Positions 55,275-64,000 of a DNA stretch of 64,000 nt are shown here, in pieces. This DNA is from Sphingomonas lacunae (GTDB taxonomy: Bacteria; Pseudomonadota; Alphaproteobacteria; Sphingomonadales; Sphingomonadaceae), in assembly GCF_012979535.1 (NCBI RefSeq), contig NZ_CP053015.1, forward strand, positions 2,294,001-2,358,000, read 5' to 3'. The translations under genes were made by a program, and so were the position numbers. The notes beneath the pieces were generated by a model. That model was not told the origin of the DNA. It saw only the letters and a list, made by a program, of their open reading frames with translations, and did not search any database. The first letter of the stretch is position 1, and each line of letters opens with the position of its first letter.

Positions 55275-55427
55275 ATGAGCTTCACCAAATGGCTGCAATG
55301 CCGGGTAACCGGGCATGCTCCGCTCAAGGATCGAGCGCAGAAATACAAGGATACCTATCGGGCGCCATGCGGGCGATGTGGCGGTACAGTGGAACGGGTC
55401 CGCTCCGGGGTTTGGCGTAGCCGTTGA
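55275..55427 (+). CDS. Small Cys-rich protein upstream of recA
   Basis: A 50-residue basic protein beginning MSFTKWLQCRVTGH, with a later CGRC pair. The Cys/His spacing (C9, H14, then C-x2-C) could bind one zinc, resembling small phage-type proteins such as DUF1660, though I am not certain of the family. GGGAGG lies directly upstream of ATG 55275. A much longer in-frame start at 55032 overlaps the previous gene and is unlikely. It ends 65 bases before the LexA box. Confidence 0.6.
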   Translation: MSFTKWLQCRVTGHAPLKDRAQKYKDTYRAPCGRCGGTVERVRSGVWRSR

Positions 55428-55492
55428 GCAGAACATGTCTCCCCTGAAATCTCCTGTTTTCGGCCGTCTGGGCGAATTCGGCAGGCAACGAA

Positions 55493-55530
55493 GTTCTTCT
55501 CTTGTTCTTTTGGAACAAATGGGATACACA
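55493..55530 (+). promoter_or_regulatory. recA promoter with alphaproteobacterial LexA box
   Basis: GTTC at 55493-55496 and GTTC at 55504-55507 are separated by exactly seven bases, the direct-repeat SOS box of alphaproteobacteria. A candidate -35 (TTGTTC, 55502-55507) overlaps the box, with a 17-base spacer to a weak -10 (TACACA, 55525-55530). An inverted arrangement TTGTTC-N5-GAACAA also starts at 55502. The position fits LexA repression of recA. Confidence 0.8.
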
Positions 55531-55590
55531 TCTCCTATGGCCGATGCGTTGTAGCGCCTTGGCATTGCGTCTAGGTAGGAGGGCAGTCCC

Positions 55591-56664
55591 ATGGCAGCAC
55601 AACTCAAGGTGATTGACAGCACGATGGCTAATTCCCCGGAACGGCAGCGCGCACTCGAAGCAGCACTGGCCCAGATTGATCGCGCATTCGGCAAAGGTTC
55701 GGCCATGCGGCTGGGCAGCAAGGAAGCGATGGAGGTGGAGGCTATCTCTACCGGTTCGCTTGGTCTCGACATCGCTCTGGGCATTGGCGGCCTGCCGCGG
55801 GGCAGGGTGATCGAAGTCTATGGTCCGGAAAGCTCGGGCAAGACCACATTGGCCCTGCATGTGATTGCTGAAGCACAGAAAGCAGGCGGCACGGCGGCCT
55901 TTGTCGATGCCGAACATGCGCTGGATCCTGTCTATGCCAAGAAGGTGGGCGTCAACATCGACGAGCTGATTGTCTCGCAGCCGGATACAGGCGAGCAGGC
56001 GCTGGAGATTGTCGACACGCTGGTGCGGTCGAACGCGATCGACGTGCTCGTTGTTGATTCGGTGGCTGCATTGGTTCCGCGCGCCGAAATCGAGGGAGAG
56101 ATGGGCGACAGCCATGTCGGCCTTCAGGCCCGGCTGATGTCACAATCCTTGCGCAAGCTGACCGGTTCGATCAGCCGCTCGCGCTGCATTGTCATCTTCA
56201 TCAACCAGCTGCGCATGAAGATTGGCGTGATGTACGGCAATCCGGAGACGACGACGGGCGGCAATGCGCTGAAATTCTATGCCAGCGTCCGGCTCGATAT
56301 CCGTCGCACCGGACAGATCAAGGATCGTGACGATATTGTTGGCAACGCGACCCGGGTAAAGGTGGTCAAGAACAAGGTTGCCCCGCCTTTCAAGCAGGTT
56401 GAATTCGACATCATGTATGGCGAGGGCATCTCCAAGATCGGCGAAATCCTCGATATTGGTGTCAAGGCTGGCTTGGTGGAGAAATCGGGCGCCTGGTTCT
56501 CCTACGACTCGGTCCGCATTGGGCAGGGCCGTGAGAATGCCAAGCAGTTCCTCAGGGAGAATCCGGAGCTGCGCGAAAAGCTGGAAAAGGCGATCCGTGG
56601 CAAGACCGAAGAGGTTGCCGATGCGATGATGGTCGGCCCCAGCGCGGATGATGATGTGGAATGA
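55591..56664 (+). CDS. recA: Recombinase RecA
   Basis: DNA strand-exchange ATPase and LexA co-protease. Walker A is GPESSGKTT (residues 78-86). [23 protein letters not shown] Walker B and loop L1, [29 protein letters not shown] (loop L2 region), and an acidic C-terminal tail are all present. 357 residues. The ATG lies 83 bases after the LexA box, with AGGAGGGCAG as ribosome site. A hairpin terminator follows. Confidence 0.98.
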   Translation: MAAQLKVIDSTMANSPERQRALEAALAQIDRAFGKGSAMRLGSKEAMEVEAISTGSLGLDIALGIGGLPRGRVIEVYGPESSGKTTLALHVIAEAQKAGGTAAFVDAEHALDPVYAKKVGVNIDELIVSQPDTGEQALEIVDTLVRSNAIDVLVVDSVAALVPRAEIEGEMGDSHVGLQARLMSQSLRKLTGSISRSRCIVIFINQLRMKIGVMYGNPETTTGGNALKFYASVRLDIRRTGQIKDRDDIVGNATRVKVVKNKVAPPFKQVEFDIMYGEGISKIGEILDIGVKAGLVEKSGAWFSYDSVRIGQGRENAKQFLRENPELREKLEKAIRGKTEEVADAMMVGPSADDDVE

Positions 56665-56667
56665 GTC

Positions 56668-56698
56668 AAAGGGGCCGGGTGCACCACCCAGCCCCTTT
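56668..56698 (+). terminator. Rho-independent-type terminator after recA
   Basis: AAAGGGGC pairs with GCCCCTTT at the base, with GGGTG/CACCC extending the stem around a three-base loop. The stem starts a few bases after the recA stop. The 3' arm ends in a short TTT, so it should end the recA transcript before the GST gene. Confidence 0.75.
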
Positions 56699-56806
56699 CG
56701 CTATCAGCGACATCGCCGATTCCGCCAAAGCTTCTAGCCAAGGCTGACGGGAATGGGCAGGATGGGGCAGAAGGCGCGGGATATGCGTCAAGGACAGGAG
56801 CTCCCC

Positions 56807-57436
56807 ATGACCATCATCGTTCATCATCTCAACAACAGCCGCTCGCAGCGCATCCTGTGGTTGCTTGAGGAATTGGGTGCGGACTATGAAGTAAGGCTGC
56901 ACCTGCGTGACGCAGTGACCAACCTCGCACCGCCCGAACTGATCGCCGTCCATCCCCTCGGCAAGTCACCGATGATCGAGGATGACGGACGGGTCATCAT
57001 CGAATCCGGGGCGATTGTTGAATATCTGTGCGAACGGCATGGCGGCGGACATTTGGTTCCTGCACGAGGCTCCGATGCCCATGTCCGTCACCTTGAATGG
57101 CTACATTTTGCAGAGGGGTCGGCGATGACGCCGATCCTGCTGCAACTTTACACTTCGCGTCTCGGGGATGCCGCAGCGCCTTTGCAACCGCGCATCCACC
57201 AGCAACTCGCCGCCCATTTTGGCTATATGGAGGGCGAGCTCAATCATCATGGACATTTCATTGGCGATACATTGTCGGCAGCGGACATCATGCTCAGCTT
57301 TCCTGCCGAAATCGCGGTGATGCAGGGTGGGGCGGCCATGTGGCCAAAATTGGCTGCCTTTGTTGCCGCCATTCATGCTCGACCCGCGTGGCAACGTGCT
57401 CTGGTGCGGGGCGAGGCAGCCTACGCCTACGGCTGA
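56807..57436 (+). CDS. Glutathione S-transferase
   Basis: 209-residue cytosolic GST. The N-terminal thioredoxin-like domain has NNSRSQRILWLLEELGADYE (catalytic Ser region) and the cis-Pro and glutathione-binding segment HPLGKSPMIEDDGRVIIESGAIVEYL. The all-helical C-terminal domain contains FIGDTLSAADIML. ATG 56807 follows AGGAG by five or six bases. An earlier in-frame Met has no ribosome site. The substrate is unknown. Confidence 0.93.
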   Translation: MTIIVHHLNNSRSQRILWLLEELGADYEVRLHLRDAVTNLAPPELIAVHPLGKSPMIEDDGRVIIESGAIVEYLCERHGGGHLVPARGSDAHVRHLEWLHFAEGSAMTPILLQLYTSRLGDAAAPLQPRIHQQLAAHFGYMEGELNHHGHFIGDTLSAADIMLSFPAEIAVMQGGAAMWPKLAAFVAAIHARPAWQRALVRGEAAYAYG

Positions 57437-57552
57437 CGGAGGAAAGATCAGCCTGCTTTACCACCTGTAAGGTCATTTGATCGTCGCTTTCGGTCACTCC
57501 AACCGATTTTGATAGCTTGTCGGCGCCGCTGCCCTCGCCTAAGTCGCGAGCC

Positions 57553-60204
57553 ATGACTTCGACCAACGATATCCGCCGCTCATTTCTCGATTATTTCGCG
57601 AGCAACGGGCACGAAGCCGTTCCGTCAGCACCGCTGGTGCCGCACAATGACCCGACGTTGATGTTCACCAACGCCGGCATGGTGCCGTTCAAGAATGTGT
57701 TCACCGGTCTGGAAAAGCGTAGCTATACGCGGGCTGCTTCCTCCCAGAAATGCGTTCGTGCCGGGGGCAAGCATAATGACCTCGACAATGTCGGCTACAC
57801 CGCACGCCACCACACCTTCTTTGAAATGCTGGGGAATTTCTCCTTCGGCGACTATTTCAAGGAACAGGCGATTACCCATGCATGGACGCTGCTGACCAGC
57901 GACTGGGGCCTCGCCAAGGACCGGCTGACCGTCACCGTTTATCACACGGATGACGAGGCATTCGGCCTGTGGCAAAAGATCGCCGGCCTGCCCGATGAGC
58001 GCATTATCCGCATCGCGACCAAGGATAATTTCTGGTCGATGGGTGACAATGGTCCCTGCGGTCCGTGCAGCGAGATCTTTTATGATCATGGCGACCATAT
58101 TTTCGGTGGCCCGCCCGGCTCGCCTGATGAGGATGGCGACCGGTTCGTGGAAATCTGGAACCTGGTTTTCATGCAGCATGAGCAGGAAGCGGGTGAGATC
58201 GTGCGTGATCTCCCGCGTCCGTCGATCGACACCGGCATGGGGCTGGAGCGGATCGCGGCCGTCATGCAGGGCGTCCATGACAATTATGACACGGACACGT
58301 TCCGCGCGCTTATCGCGGCATCGGAGGAGCTGACCGGAACCAAGGCGGTCGACGGGCAAAAGGCGAGCCACCGGGTGATTGCCGACCATTTGCGTTCCGC
58401 CGGCTTCCTGATGGCTGATGGCGTGCTGCCGGCCAATGAAGGGCGCGGCTATGTGTTACGCCGCATCATGCGCCGTGCAATGCGCCACGCCCATCTGCTT
58501 GGCGCGAAGGACCCGCTGATGCACCGCCTGGTGCCCGCGCTGGTCGCCGAAATGGGCGGTGCCTATCCCGAACTGCTGCGGGCCCAGCCGCTGCTCGTCG
58601 AAACGCTGGAGCGAGAGGAGACCCGTTTCCGTCAGACTCTCGACAAGGGCCTCAAGCTGCTTGACGAGGCAACTGCCGGGATGGGCGAGGGTGCTACCCT
58701 GGCGGGCGATGTCGCCTTCCGCCTCTATGATACCTATGGTTTCCCTTATGACCTGACCGAAGACGCCCTGCGAACGCAGGGCATTGGCGTTGACCGCGCT
58801 GGTTTCGACGCTGCCATGGCCCAGCAAAAAGCTGCTGCCCGCGCTGCCTGGAAGGGGTCGGGTGACAAGGCCTCGGACGATATCTGGTTCGACATTGCCG
58901 AGCGCTTCGGTGCCACTGAATTCATCGGCTATTCCAGTGATGAAGGTGAAGGCGAGGTTGTCGCCATCGTGCATGATGGTGCGGAAGTCGACGGCCTGTC
59001 AGCAGGCCAAAACGGAATCATCCTCACCAACCAGACGCCTTTCTATGGTGAAAGCGGTGGCCAGATGGGTGATGCAGGCACGATGAGCGGTGCCGGTGGT
59101 TTTGCGGCAATGGTCAGTGACACCGGCAAGCCTCTTGGCAGGCTCCACACGCACCAGGTGAGCGTTACTGCAGGGTCGGTGCGGGTCGGTGATGCGGTCA
59201 AGCTGAGTGTCGATTCGGCCCGGAGGGACCGTTTGCGGGCTAACCACTCGGCGACCCATTTGCTTCACGCGGCGCTGCGGGAACATCTTGGCGCCCATGT
59301 GACGCAAAAGGGGAGCATGGTTGCCGAAGACAGGCTGCGCTTTGATTTCAGCCACCCCAAAGCGGTGTCGGCCGATGAGATTGCCCGGATTGAGGCCGAT
59401 GTGAATGCCCAGGTGCGCGGCAATGATGCCGTGACGACCCGGCTGATGACCCCGGATGATGCCATTGCCGCAGGTGCCATGGCTCTCTTCGGAGAGAAGT
59501 ATGGCGATGAGGTCCGCGTCCTGTCGATGGGTCGCGCGACTGACAAGAGCTATTCGGTAGAACTGTGCGGCGGCACGCATGTCCGAGCGCTGGGCGACAT
59601 CGGCCTGATAAAGGTTGTCAGCGAGAGTGCCGTTTCGTCCGGTGTGCGACGCATCGAAGCGCTGACTGGTGAGGCGGCTCGCCAGTATCTGGGCGGACGT
59701 GAGGAGGCGCTCAAGGTTGCCGCCGCAACCCTCAAGACGACCCCGGATGAGGTGCCGTCGCGTGTGGCAGCCCTGTCCGATGCGCTCCGCAAGGCTGAGC
59801 GCGAACTTGCCGAGGCCAAAAAGGCTCTGGCACTGGGTGGCGGCGGCGCTGCTGGAGCACCTGTGGCATCTGTGGAGCAGGTGAACGGTATCGGTTTTCT
59901 CGCCCAGATCGTCGAAGGGCTTGATCCCAAGGGACTGCGTGCCACGGTCGACGAGATGAAGGGACGGGTTGGTAGCGGCGTGGCCGTGCTTGTCGCCGTG
60001 AATGATGGCCGGGCCTCGATCGCGGTTGGCGTGACCGACGATGCAACCGGCAAGGCCAATGCGGTCGATCTGGTCAAGGCTGGCGTTGCCGCCCTTGGCG
60101 GCCAGGGCGGCGGCGGTCGACCGGACATGGCGCAGGGCGGCGGGCCGGACGGGTCCGCGGCTCAGGCTGCGGTGGACGCCGTCAAGGCGGCGCTGGTCGG
60201 CTGA
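57553..60204 (+). CDS. alaS: Alanine--tRNA ligase
   Basis: Charges tRNA-Ala and edits mischarged Ser/Gly. The class II core begins [20 protein letters not shown] with [16 protein letters not shown] and [19 protein letters not shown]. The editing domain has H565-x3-H569 and C672-x3-H676 (CGGTH) zinc ligands. The C-terminal oligomerisation domain ends in a Gly/Ala-rich segment. 883 residues. ATG 57553 gives the standard N-terminus. Confidence 0.97.
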   Translation: MTSTNDIRRSFLDYFASNGHEAVPSAPLVPHNDPTLMFTNAGMVPFKNVFTGLEKRSYTRAASSQKCVRAGGKHNDLDNVGYTARHHTFFEMLGNFSFGDYFKEQAITHAWTLLTSDWGLAKDRLTVTVYHTDDEAFGLWQKIAGLPDERIIRIATKDNFWSMGDNGPCGPCSEIFYDHGDHIFGGPPGSPDEDGDRFVEIWNLVFMQHEQEAGEIVRDLPRPSIDTGMGLERIAAVMQGVHDNYDTDTFRALIAASEELTGTKAVDGQKASHRVIADHLRSAGFLMADGVLPANEGRGYVLRRIMRRAMRHAHLLGAKDPLMHRLVPALVAEMGGAYPELLRAQPLLVETLEREETRFRQTLDKGLKLLDEATAGMGEGATLAGDVAFRLYDTYGFPYDLTEDALRTQGIGVDRAGFDAAMAQQKAAARAAWKGSGDKASDDIWFDIAERFGATEFIGYSSDEGEGEVVAIVHDGAEVDGLSAGQNGIILTNQTPFYGESGGQMGDAGTMSGAGGFAAMVSDTGKPLGRLHTHQVSVTAGSVRVGDAVKLSVDSARRDRLRANHSATHLLHAALREHLGAHVTQKGSMVAEDRLRFDFSHPKAVSADEIARIEADVNAQVRGNDAVTTRLMTPDDAIAAGAMALFGEKYGDEVRVLSMGRATDKSYSVELCGGTHVRALGDIGLIKVVSESAVSSGVRRIEALTGEAARQYLGGREEALKVAAATLKTTPDEVPSRVAALSDALRKAERELAEAKKALALGGGGAAGAPVASVEQVNGIGFLAQIVEGLDPKGLRATVDEMKGRVGSGVAVLVAVNDGRASIAVGVTDDATGKANAVDLVKAGVAALGGQGGGGRPDMAQGGGPDGSAAQAAVDAVKAALVG

Positions 60205-60596
60205 TGCGGCAGGCCCTCGCGGCTGTTGCCTTGGTGCTGGCGGGATGCAGCCCCAGCATTGAGGAACAGCGCGCCGAAAATCTGAAGCGCGACGCGATCG
60301 CCGCGGGGACCTATGGGTCACCGCAGGCGGGCTTTGTCCTGACATTGGAGCGTGGCAGCGACAGCCCTTTTGCTGAACTCGCCCGTTGCCGGAACGGCGC
60401 CTGCGAACCGGCGCAAACGCCACAGATTCGTCGCGGACTGAATGGTATCTTCTTTGAGCTCGCCGGCGACGGACAGGGCCGGCCACCGGCTTTGGTGGCT
60501 GTTGAGCCGGCCGAGGCCGGCGTCACCCTGCGCGCCGATTGGGGGCAGGGACTGGAGGAACATCATTTGCCCGTGCAGACACCCTCTGCTCGTTGA
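60204..60596 (+). CDS. Putative lipoprotein of unknown function
   Basis: 130 residues with a lipoprotein signal (RQALAAVALVLAGCS, lipobox LAGC) and a soluble domain containing one further Cys pair (C72 and C77 by count, in ARCRNGACEP). I do not recognise the family. Its ATG overlaps the alaS stop by one base (TGATG), so it is translated from the alaS transcript. Confidence 0.75.
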   Translation: MRQALAAVALVLAGCSPSIEEQRAENLKRDAIAAGTYGSPQAGFVLTLERGSDSPFAELARCRNGACEPAQTPQIRRGLNGIFFELAGDGQGRPPALVAVEPAEAGVTLRADWGQGLEEHHLPVQTPSAR

Positions 60597-60632
60597 ACCA
60601 GAGGCGTCCAAGGGTCGTCCTAAATGGCATCG

Positions 60633-60672
60633 GCCATATCATGATAATGATCGCCATATCATGATAATGATC
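60633..60672. repeat. Two perfect tandem copies of a 20-bp AT-rich unit
   Basis: Units at 60633-60652 and 60653-60672 are identical (begin GCCATATCATGAT, end AATGATC). Each contains the palindrome ATCATGAT. The pair is AT-rich within a GC-rich gap, 45 bases from the 3' end of tRNA-Pro. Confidence 0.85.
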
Positions 60673-60716
60673 GGAGTGCCCATCAGGGCAGTGTTTCTCG
60701 CGTTGCAAAGGATAAT

Positions 60717-60793
60717 TGGTCGGGACGACAGGATTCGAACCTGCGACCCCCACACCCCCAGTGTGATGCGCTACCAGGCTGCGCTACGTCCCG
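60717..60793 (-). tRNA. tRNA-Pro (anticodon GGG)
   Basis: On the minus strand, acceptor CGGGACG pairs with CGTCCCG, the D-arm is GCGCAGCCTGGTAGCGC, the anticodon loop CTGGGGG carries anticodon GGG, and the T-arm is GCAGGTTCGAATCCTGT. CCA is encoded. 77 bases. Confidence 0.97.
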
Positions 60794-61023
60794 ACCGGAG
60801 CCGCGCCTCTAGCCCTGCCGTGCCGAGTATGCAAGCCAAGCGGGTGAGAAAATTGAGGCTCCCGCTTTGGCCGGTCATGGCAGGCGTCACGGGGTAGTTG
60901 TTGCGCCGACATGGCCGGCGTGATAGTCGCGCGCTCTCTTGCGTCCGGACGTTGAGGTACCATCTAGCGATGGTGCCGGACTTTTGGACCAGCCTTCCCG
61001 GCAAGCCATTTTGAAAGAATGCC

Positions 61024-61356
61024 ATGACCTTGTTCCTGACACATGCCCAGGCCACTGCCTCTGCCAGCAGCACCGGTTCGACCGTGATGCTGATTGCCCA
61101 ATTTGTCCTGCTCGGTGCCGTATTCTGGTTCTTCCTCATCCGTCCCCAGCAAAAGCGGATGAAGGAACATGCCGCAAAGCTTGCCGCGACCAAGCGGGGC
61201 GACATGGTGGTCACTGGTGGCGGCATCATTGGTAAAGTTACCAAGGTCGATGACAGCGAACTCGAGGTCGAAATCGCCAATGGCGTAAAGGTGAAGGTCG
61301 TCAAAACAACGCTCAGCGATGTTCTTACGGCGACCGGCAAGCCCGCAAACGACTGA
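61024..61356 (+). CDS. yajC: Preprotein translocase subunit YajC
   Basis: Small accessory subunit of the SecDF-YajC complex. One membrane segment (about residues 22-44, LIAQFVLLGAVFWFFLI) is followed by RPQQKRMKEHAAKLAATKRGDMVVTGGGIIGKV, the YajC signature, and a basic beta domain. 110 residues. secD follows after 24 bases. Confidence 0.96.
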   Translation: MTLFLTHAQATASASSTGSTVMLIAQFVLLGAVFWFFLIRPQQKRMKEHAAKLAATKRGDMVVTGGGIIGKVTKVDDSELEVEIANGVKVKVVKTTLSDVLTATGKPAND

Positions 61357-61380
61357 ACCCGGCCAACCGGAGCCTGATAC

Positions 61381-62982
61381 ATGCTCGACTTCCCTCGCTG
61401 GAAAACCATCCTTGTTTCGCTCGCGGTGGTGCTCGGCGCAATTCTCGCGGCTCCGACGCTGTTGCCGTCTCAGTGGACCGATGGCTGGCCCGAATCCTTG
61501 CGGCCCAAAGTCAATCTTGGTCTCGATCTGGCTGGTGGCAGTCACATCATGCTCGAGGCTGACATACTGGATGTCCGCAAGCAGCGCATTGATGCGATGG
61601 AACGGTCAATCCGTGAAGCCATGCGCGGTCAACCGGGCGGCGCTGATGACATTTCCATCGGGGATCTCGTGCGTTCGGCGAACAGCATTTCTTTCCTCGT
61701 GCGCGACAGCAGCAAGATCGATGAGGTACGAGAGCGGCTGAATGCGCTGACGACAGGTGCCGGCTTGTCCGGTGAACGAACCTGGACGATAGAAGTGCGG
61801 GACTCCACTCGTGTGGTGATGACTCAGACCCGTGCCGGTCTTGACCAGTTTGTCACGGATGCGATGGTCGGGGCGCGTGACATCGTCGAAAAGCGGGTCA
61901 ATGCGCTTGGCACCCGTGAACCGACGATTGTGTTGCAAGGCAATGATCGCATCGTGGTGCAGGTACCGGGCCTTCAAGACCCCAAGGACCTTAAGGACTT
62001 GTTGGGAAAAACCGCGCGGCTCGAATTCCGGATGGTTACTGTTGACCCCGCTGCGGGTGAACCGGTTCCAGCCGTGCCGCCGGTTGGCAGCGAAGTTGTG
62101 CCTTATGCCAACGGCCAGGGCATGGAGATCGTCAGCCGCCAGGTGATGATCTCTGGTGACCAGCTTGAAGACGCGCAACAGGGGTTTGACCAGCAGACTG
62201 GCCGGGCCGTCGTCAACATCACGTTCAATAGCCAGGGTGCGACGATCTTCTCTCGTGTTACCCGGGAAAATGTCGGCAAACGTTTTGCCATGCTGCTGGA
62301 TGGTCAGGTCTTGTCAGCACCATCGATCAATGAACCGATCAATGGCGGTAATGCCCAGATCAGTGGCGGCTTTACCACTGAATCTGCCAATGCCTTGGCC
62401 ATATCCCTGAAGTCAGGGGCGCTGCCGGTCAAACTGACGGTGGTCGAGGAACGGACAGTCGGTCCTGACTTAGGCAAGGAATCGATTGAAAAGGGCGCCA
62501 TCGCAGCGGCTATCGCCACCTTGCTGACACTGGGATTCATGCTTGTCGTTTATGGGCGGTTTGGCCTCTATGCGGACATCGCGCTGGTCTTCAATATTCT
62601 GATGATCGTTGGTGCCATGGCCATCATGGGGTCAACCCTCACTCTGCCCGGTATCGCAGGCTTTGTGTTGACCATTGGCGCGGCCGTTGACGCGAACGTG
62701 CTGATCAACGAACGTATCCGGGAAGAACTCAATCGCGGCCGAAAGCCGCTGGCAGCGATCGAAACAGGCTATACCGAGGCCAGTCGCGCCATTTTTGACG
62801 CCAACATTACCAATGTTATCGCTGCGGCTCTCATGTTTGCGTTCGGTACCGGTCCGATCAAGGGATTTGCGGTGGTGTTGACCATCGGGATCATCACATC
62901 AGTCTTCACTGCCGTGACGGTAACCCGCATGTTTGTCGCCCGTTGGTTCCGGTCAGCACGACCGGCCACCATCAATATTTGA
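61381..62982 (+). CDS. secD: Protein translocase subunit SecD
   Basis: Membrane subunit using the proton gradient to drive late steps of protein export. The N-terminal segment precedes VNLGLDLAGGSHIMLEAD (the D1 motif). A large periplasmic domain has KRVNALGTREPTIVLQG and NITFNSQGA. The C-terminal six-helix part contains the GPDLGKESIEKG motif and IGAAVDANVLINERIREEL. 533 residues. Confidence 0.97.
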   Translation: MLDFPRWKTILVSLAVVLGAILAAPTLLPSQWTDGWPESLRPKVNLGLDLAGGSHIMLEADILDVRKQRIDAMERSIREAMRGQPGGADDISIGDLVRSANSISFLVRDSSKIDEVRERLNALTTGAGLSGERTWTIEVRDSTRVVMTQTRAGLDQFVTDAMVGARDIVEKRVNALGTREPTIVLQGNDRIVVQVPGLQDPKDLKDLLGKTARLEFRMVTVDPAAGEPVPAVPPVGSEVVPYANGQGMEIVSRQVMISGDQLEDAQQGFDQQTGRAVVNITFNSQGATIFSRVTRENVGKRFAMLLDGQVLSAPSINEPINGGNAQISGGFTTESANALAISLKSGALPVKLTVVEERTVGPDLGKESIEKGAIAAAIATLLTLGFMLVVYGRFGLYADIALVFNILMIVGAMAIMGSTLTLPGIAGFVLTIGAAVDANVLINERIREELNRGRKPLAAIETGYTEASRAIFDANITNVIAAALMFAFGTGPIKGFAVVLTIGIITSVFTAVTVTRMFVARWFRSARPATINI

Positions 62983-62999
62983 CGGAAAAGGGCTGAATC

Positions 63000-63992
63000 A
63001 TGAAGCTTCTCAAGCTCGTTCCTGACAATACCAACATCCAGTTTCTCAAATGGCGCAATGTTGCCATGATCATTTCGATCATCACGATTTTGGGATCGAT
63101 TGCGCTTGTCGCTGTACGTGGGCTCAATTTCGGCGTTGACTTTGCCGGCGGCCAGATGGTGCGTGTGGAATTTGCGCAAGCGCCCAATGTCGATCGTTTG
63201 CGTGATCAGCTTTCGTCACTGTCCGAAGGTGACATCAGCGTGCAGACCTTTGGCAAACCTACCGATGTTGCCATTCGTATGCCGCTTCCCGACACATCGA
63301 ACATGAGTGCTGTCGATGCCAAGGCAGCGGCAGATCGCGCGGCCCAGCAGTTGGTGACAGCCATTCAACGCAGCTATCCTGACGCTCAGGTCAGTTCGGT
63401 GGATACGGTGTCCGGGAAGGTGTCGGGAGAACTGCTGAGCACGGGCGCGTGGTCGCTGGCGCTCGCTATGCTGGCTATCTCAATCTATATCTGGTTCCGG
63501 TTTGAATGGCAGTTCGGTGTCGGAGCGCTTTTTGCCCTTTTCCACGACGTCGCATTGACCTTTGGATTCTTTGCGCTGACCCAGCTTGAGTTCAACCTGA
63601 ATGTCGTGGCGGCTTTGCTGACCATCATTGGCTATTCGTTGAACGATACCATCGTCGTTTACGACCGCATTCGGGAAAATTTGAGGAAGTATCGCAAGAT
63701 GCGAATGGTCGAGTTGCTTGACCTGTCGGTGAACGAGACCCTCGCCCGAACCGTTATGACCTCATTGACGATGCTTTTGGCCTTGGCAACTCTGGTGCTG
63801 TTGGGACCGGAAGTCATTTTCGGATTCTCGATCGCTATGCTGCTGGGCATCTTTGTCGGCACATATTCGTCAATTTACATGGCGGCGCCGATCCTAGTTT
63901 GGCTCAAAGTCGGCCCGGACAGCTTCCTGGCGCAGAGTGAGACGGAACCAACGGCCAAGCCGGTAGACCCGAACGCGGGGGCAGTGGTCTGA
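63000..63992 (+). CDS. secF: Protein translocase subunit SecF
   Basis: RND-like partner of SecD. The first membrane segment is followed by LNFGVDFAGGQMVRVEF, a short periplasmic domain, VSGKVSGELLSTGAWSLALAM, and the C-terminal helices with TIIGYSLNDTIVVYDRIREN. 330 residues, complete. Its ATG lies 17 bases after the secD stop. Confidence 0.97.
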   Translation: MKLLKLVPDNTNIQFLKWRNVAMIISIITILGSIALVAVRGLNFGVDFAGGQMVRVEFAQAPNVDRLRDQLSSLSEGDISVQTFGKPTDVAIRMPLPDTSNMSAVDAKAAADRAAQQLVTAIQRSYPDAQVSSVDTVSGKVSGELLSTGAWSLALAMLAISIYIWFRFEWQFGVGALFALFHDVALTFGFFALTQLEFNLNVVAALLTIIGYSLNDTIVVYDRIRENLRKYRKMRMVELLDLSVNETLARTVMTSLTMLLALATLVLLGPEVIFGFSIAMLLGIFVGTYSSIYMAAPILVWLKVGPDSFLAQSETEPTAKPVDPNAGAVV

Positions 63993-64000
63993 AGCGGCGC

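Noticed and set aside
58999..60486. 495-codon open frame on the minus strand across alaS
   Set aside because: It is antisense to the alaS editing and C-terminal domains, with no motif or ribosome site.
60633..60672. CRISPR array
   Set aside because: Only two directly abutting copies with no spacer between them, and no cas genes in the window.

Overview
The window reads as chromosomal DNA of a high-GC alphaproteobacterium, most likely of the order Sphingomonadales. The grounds are the gene order nuo-birA-coaX-rnj-DUF1467, the adjacent DUF1214/DUF1254 pair, a direct-repeat LexA box (GTTC-N7-GTTC) before recA, a MutL with the endonuclease motif DQHA-X2-E-X4-E, and GC-rich hairpin repeats of a kind common in sphingomonads. 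The genus cannot be fixed from the sequence alone. Nearly all of the window is densely packed core genome.

Layout. 1-9.5 kb: respiratory complex I, the 3' part of nuoG then nuoH-I-J-K-L-M-N, running with overlapping junctions into birA, coaX, rnj and a small DUF1467 membrane gene (to 12.9 kb). 12.9-17.9 kb, minus strand: a cobalamin riboswitch followed by btuB-btuF-btuC-btuD, a full vitamin B12 uptake operon. 17.9-19.8 kb: an AT-rich island carrying one large gene that joins an N-terminal GHKL ATPase to a C-terminal helical domain with an RN-X3-H motif (HEPN-like). 19.8-20.3 kb: GC-rich hairpin repeats. 20.3-31.3 kb: an SRAP (HMCES/YedK) protein, a zinc-ribbon membrane protein, an operon of TonB-dependent receptor, NupC-type transporter and CDP-alcohol phosphatidyltransferase, two flavin oxidoreductases (one fused to a VTT/TVP38 membrane domain), a DUF1499 protein and tRNA-Lys. 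31.4-37.1 kb, minus: mreB-mreC-mreD-mrdA-rodA, the rod-shape wall-elongation operon. 37.3-47.1 kb: mutL, then minus-strand maoC, phoD, ychF, a small membrane protein, pth, rplY, two TraB/GumN genes and a membrane protein/HTH regulator pair. 47.3-64 kb, plus: glyQS, ppdK, DUF1214/DUF1254, tRNA-Arg, recA behind a LexA box, a GST, alaS, a lipoprotein, tRNA-Pro (minus), and yajC-secD-secF.

Points that stand out: (1) the AT-rich GHKL-HEPN-like gene wedged just upstream of the B12 riboswitch, the best candidate in the window for an uncharacterised conflict or defence factor; (2) an internal tract of glyS (about 49.38-49.90 kb) whose base and codon use differ sharply from both flanks while the frame stays open, which looks like gene-conversion mosaicism; (3) overlapping divergent promoters between the HTH gene and glyQ, each with a copy of the same near-palindrome over its -10; (4) a 17-bp perfect palindrome before the zinc-ribbon membrane gene; (5) a likely nucleoside-scavenging operon. 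All calls come from reading motifs by eye; no database search was run.
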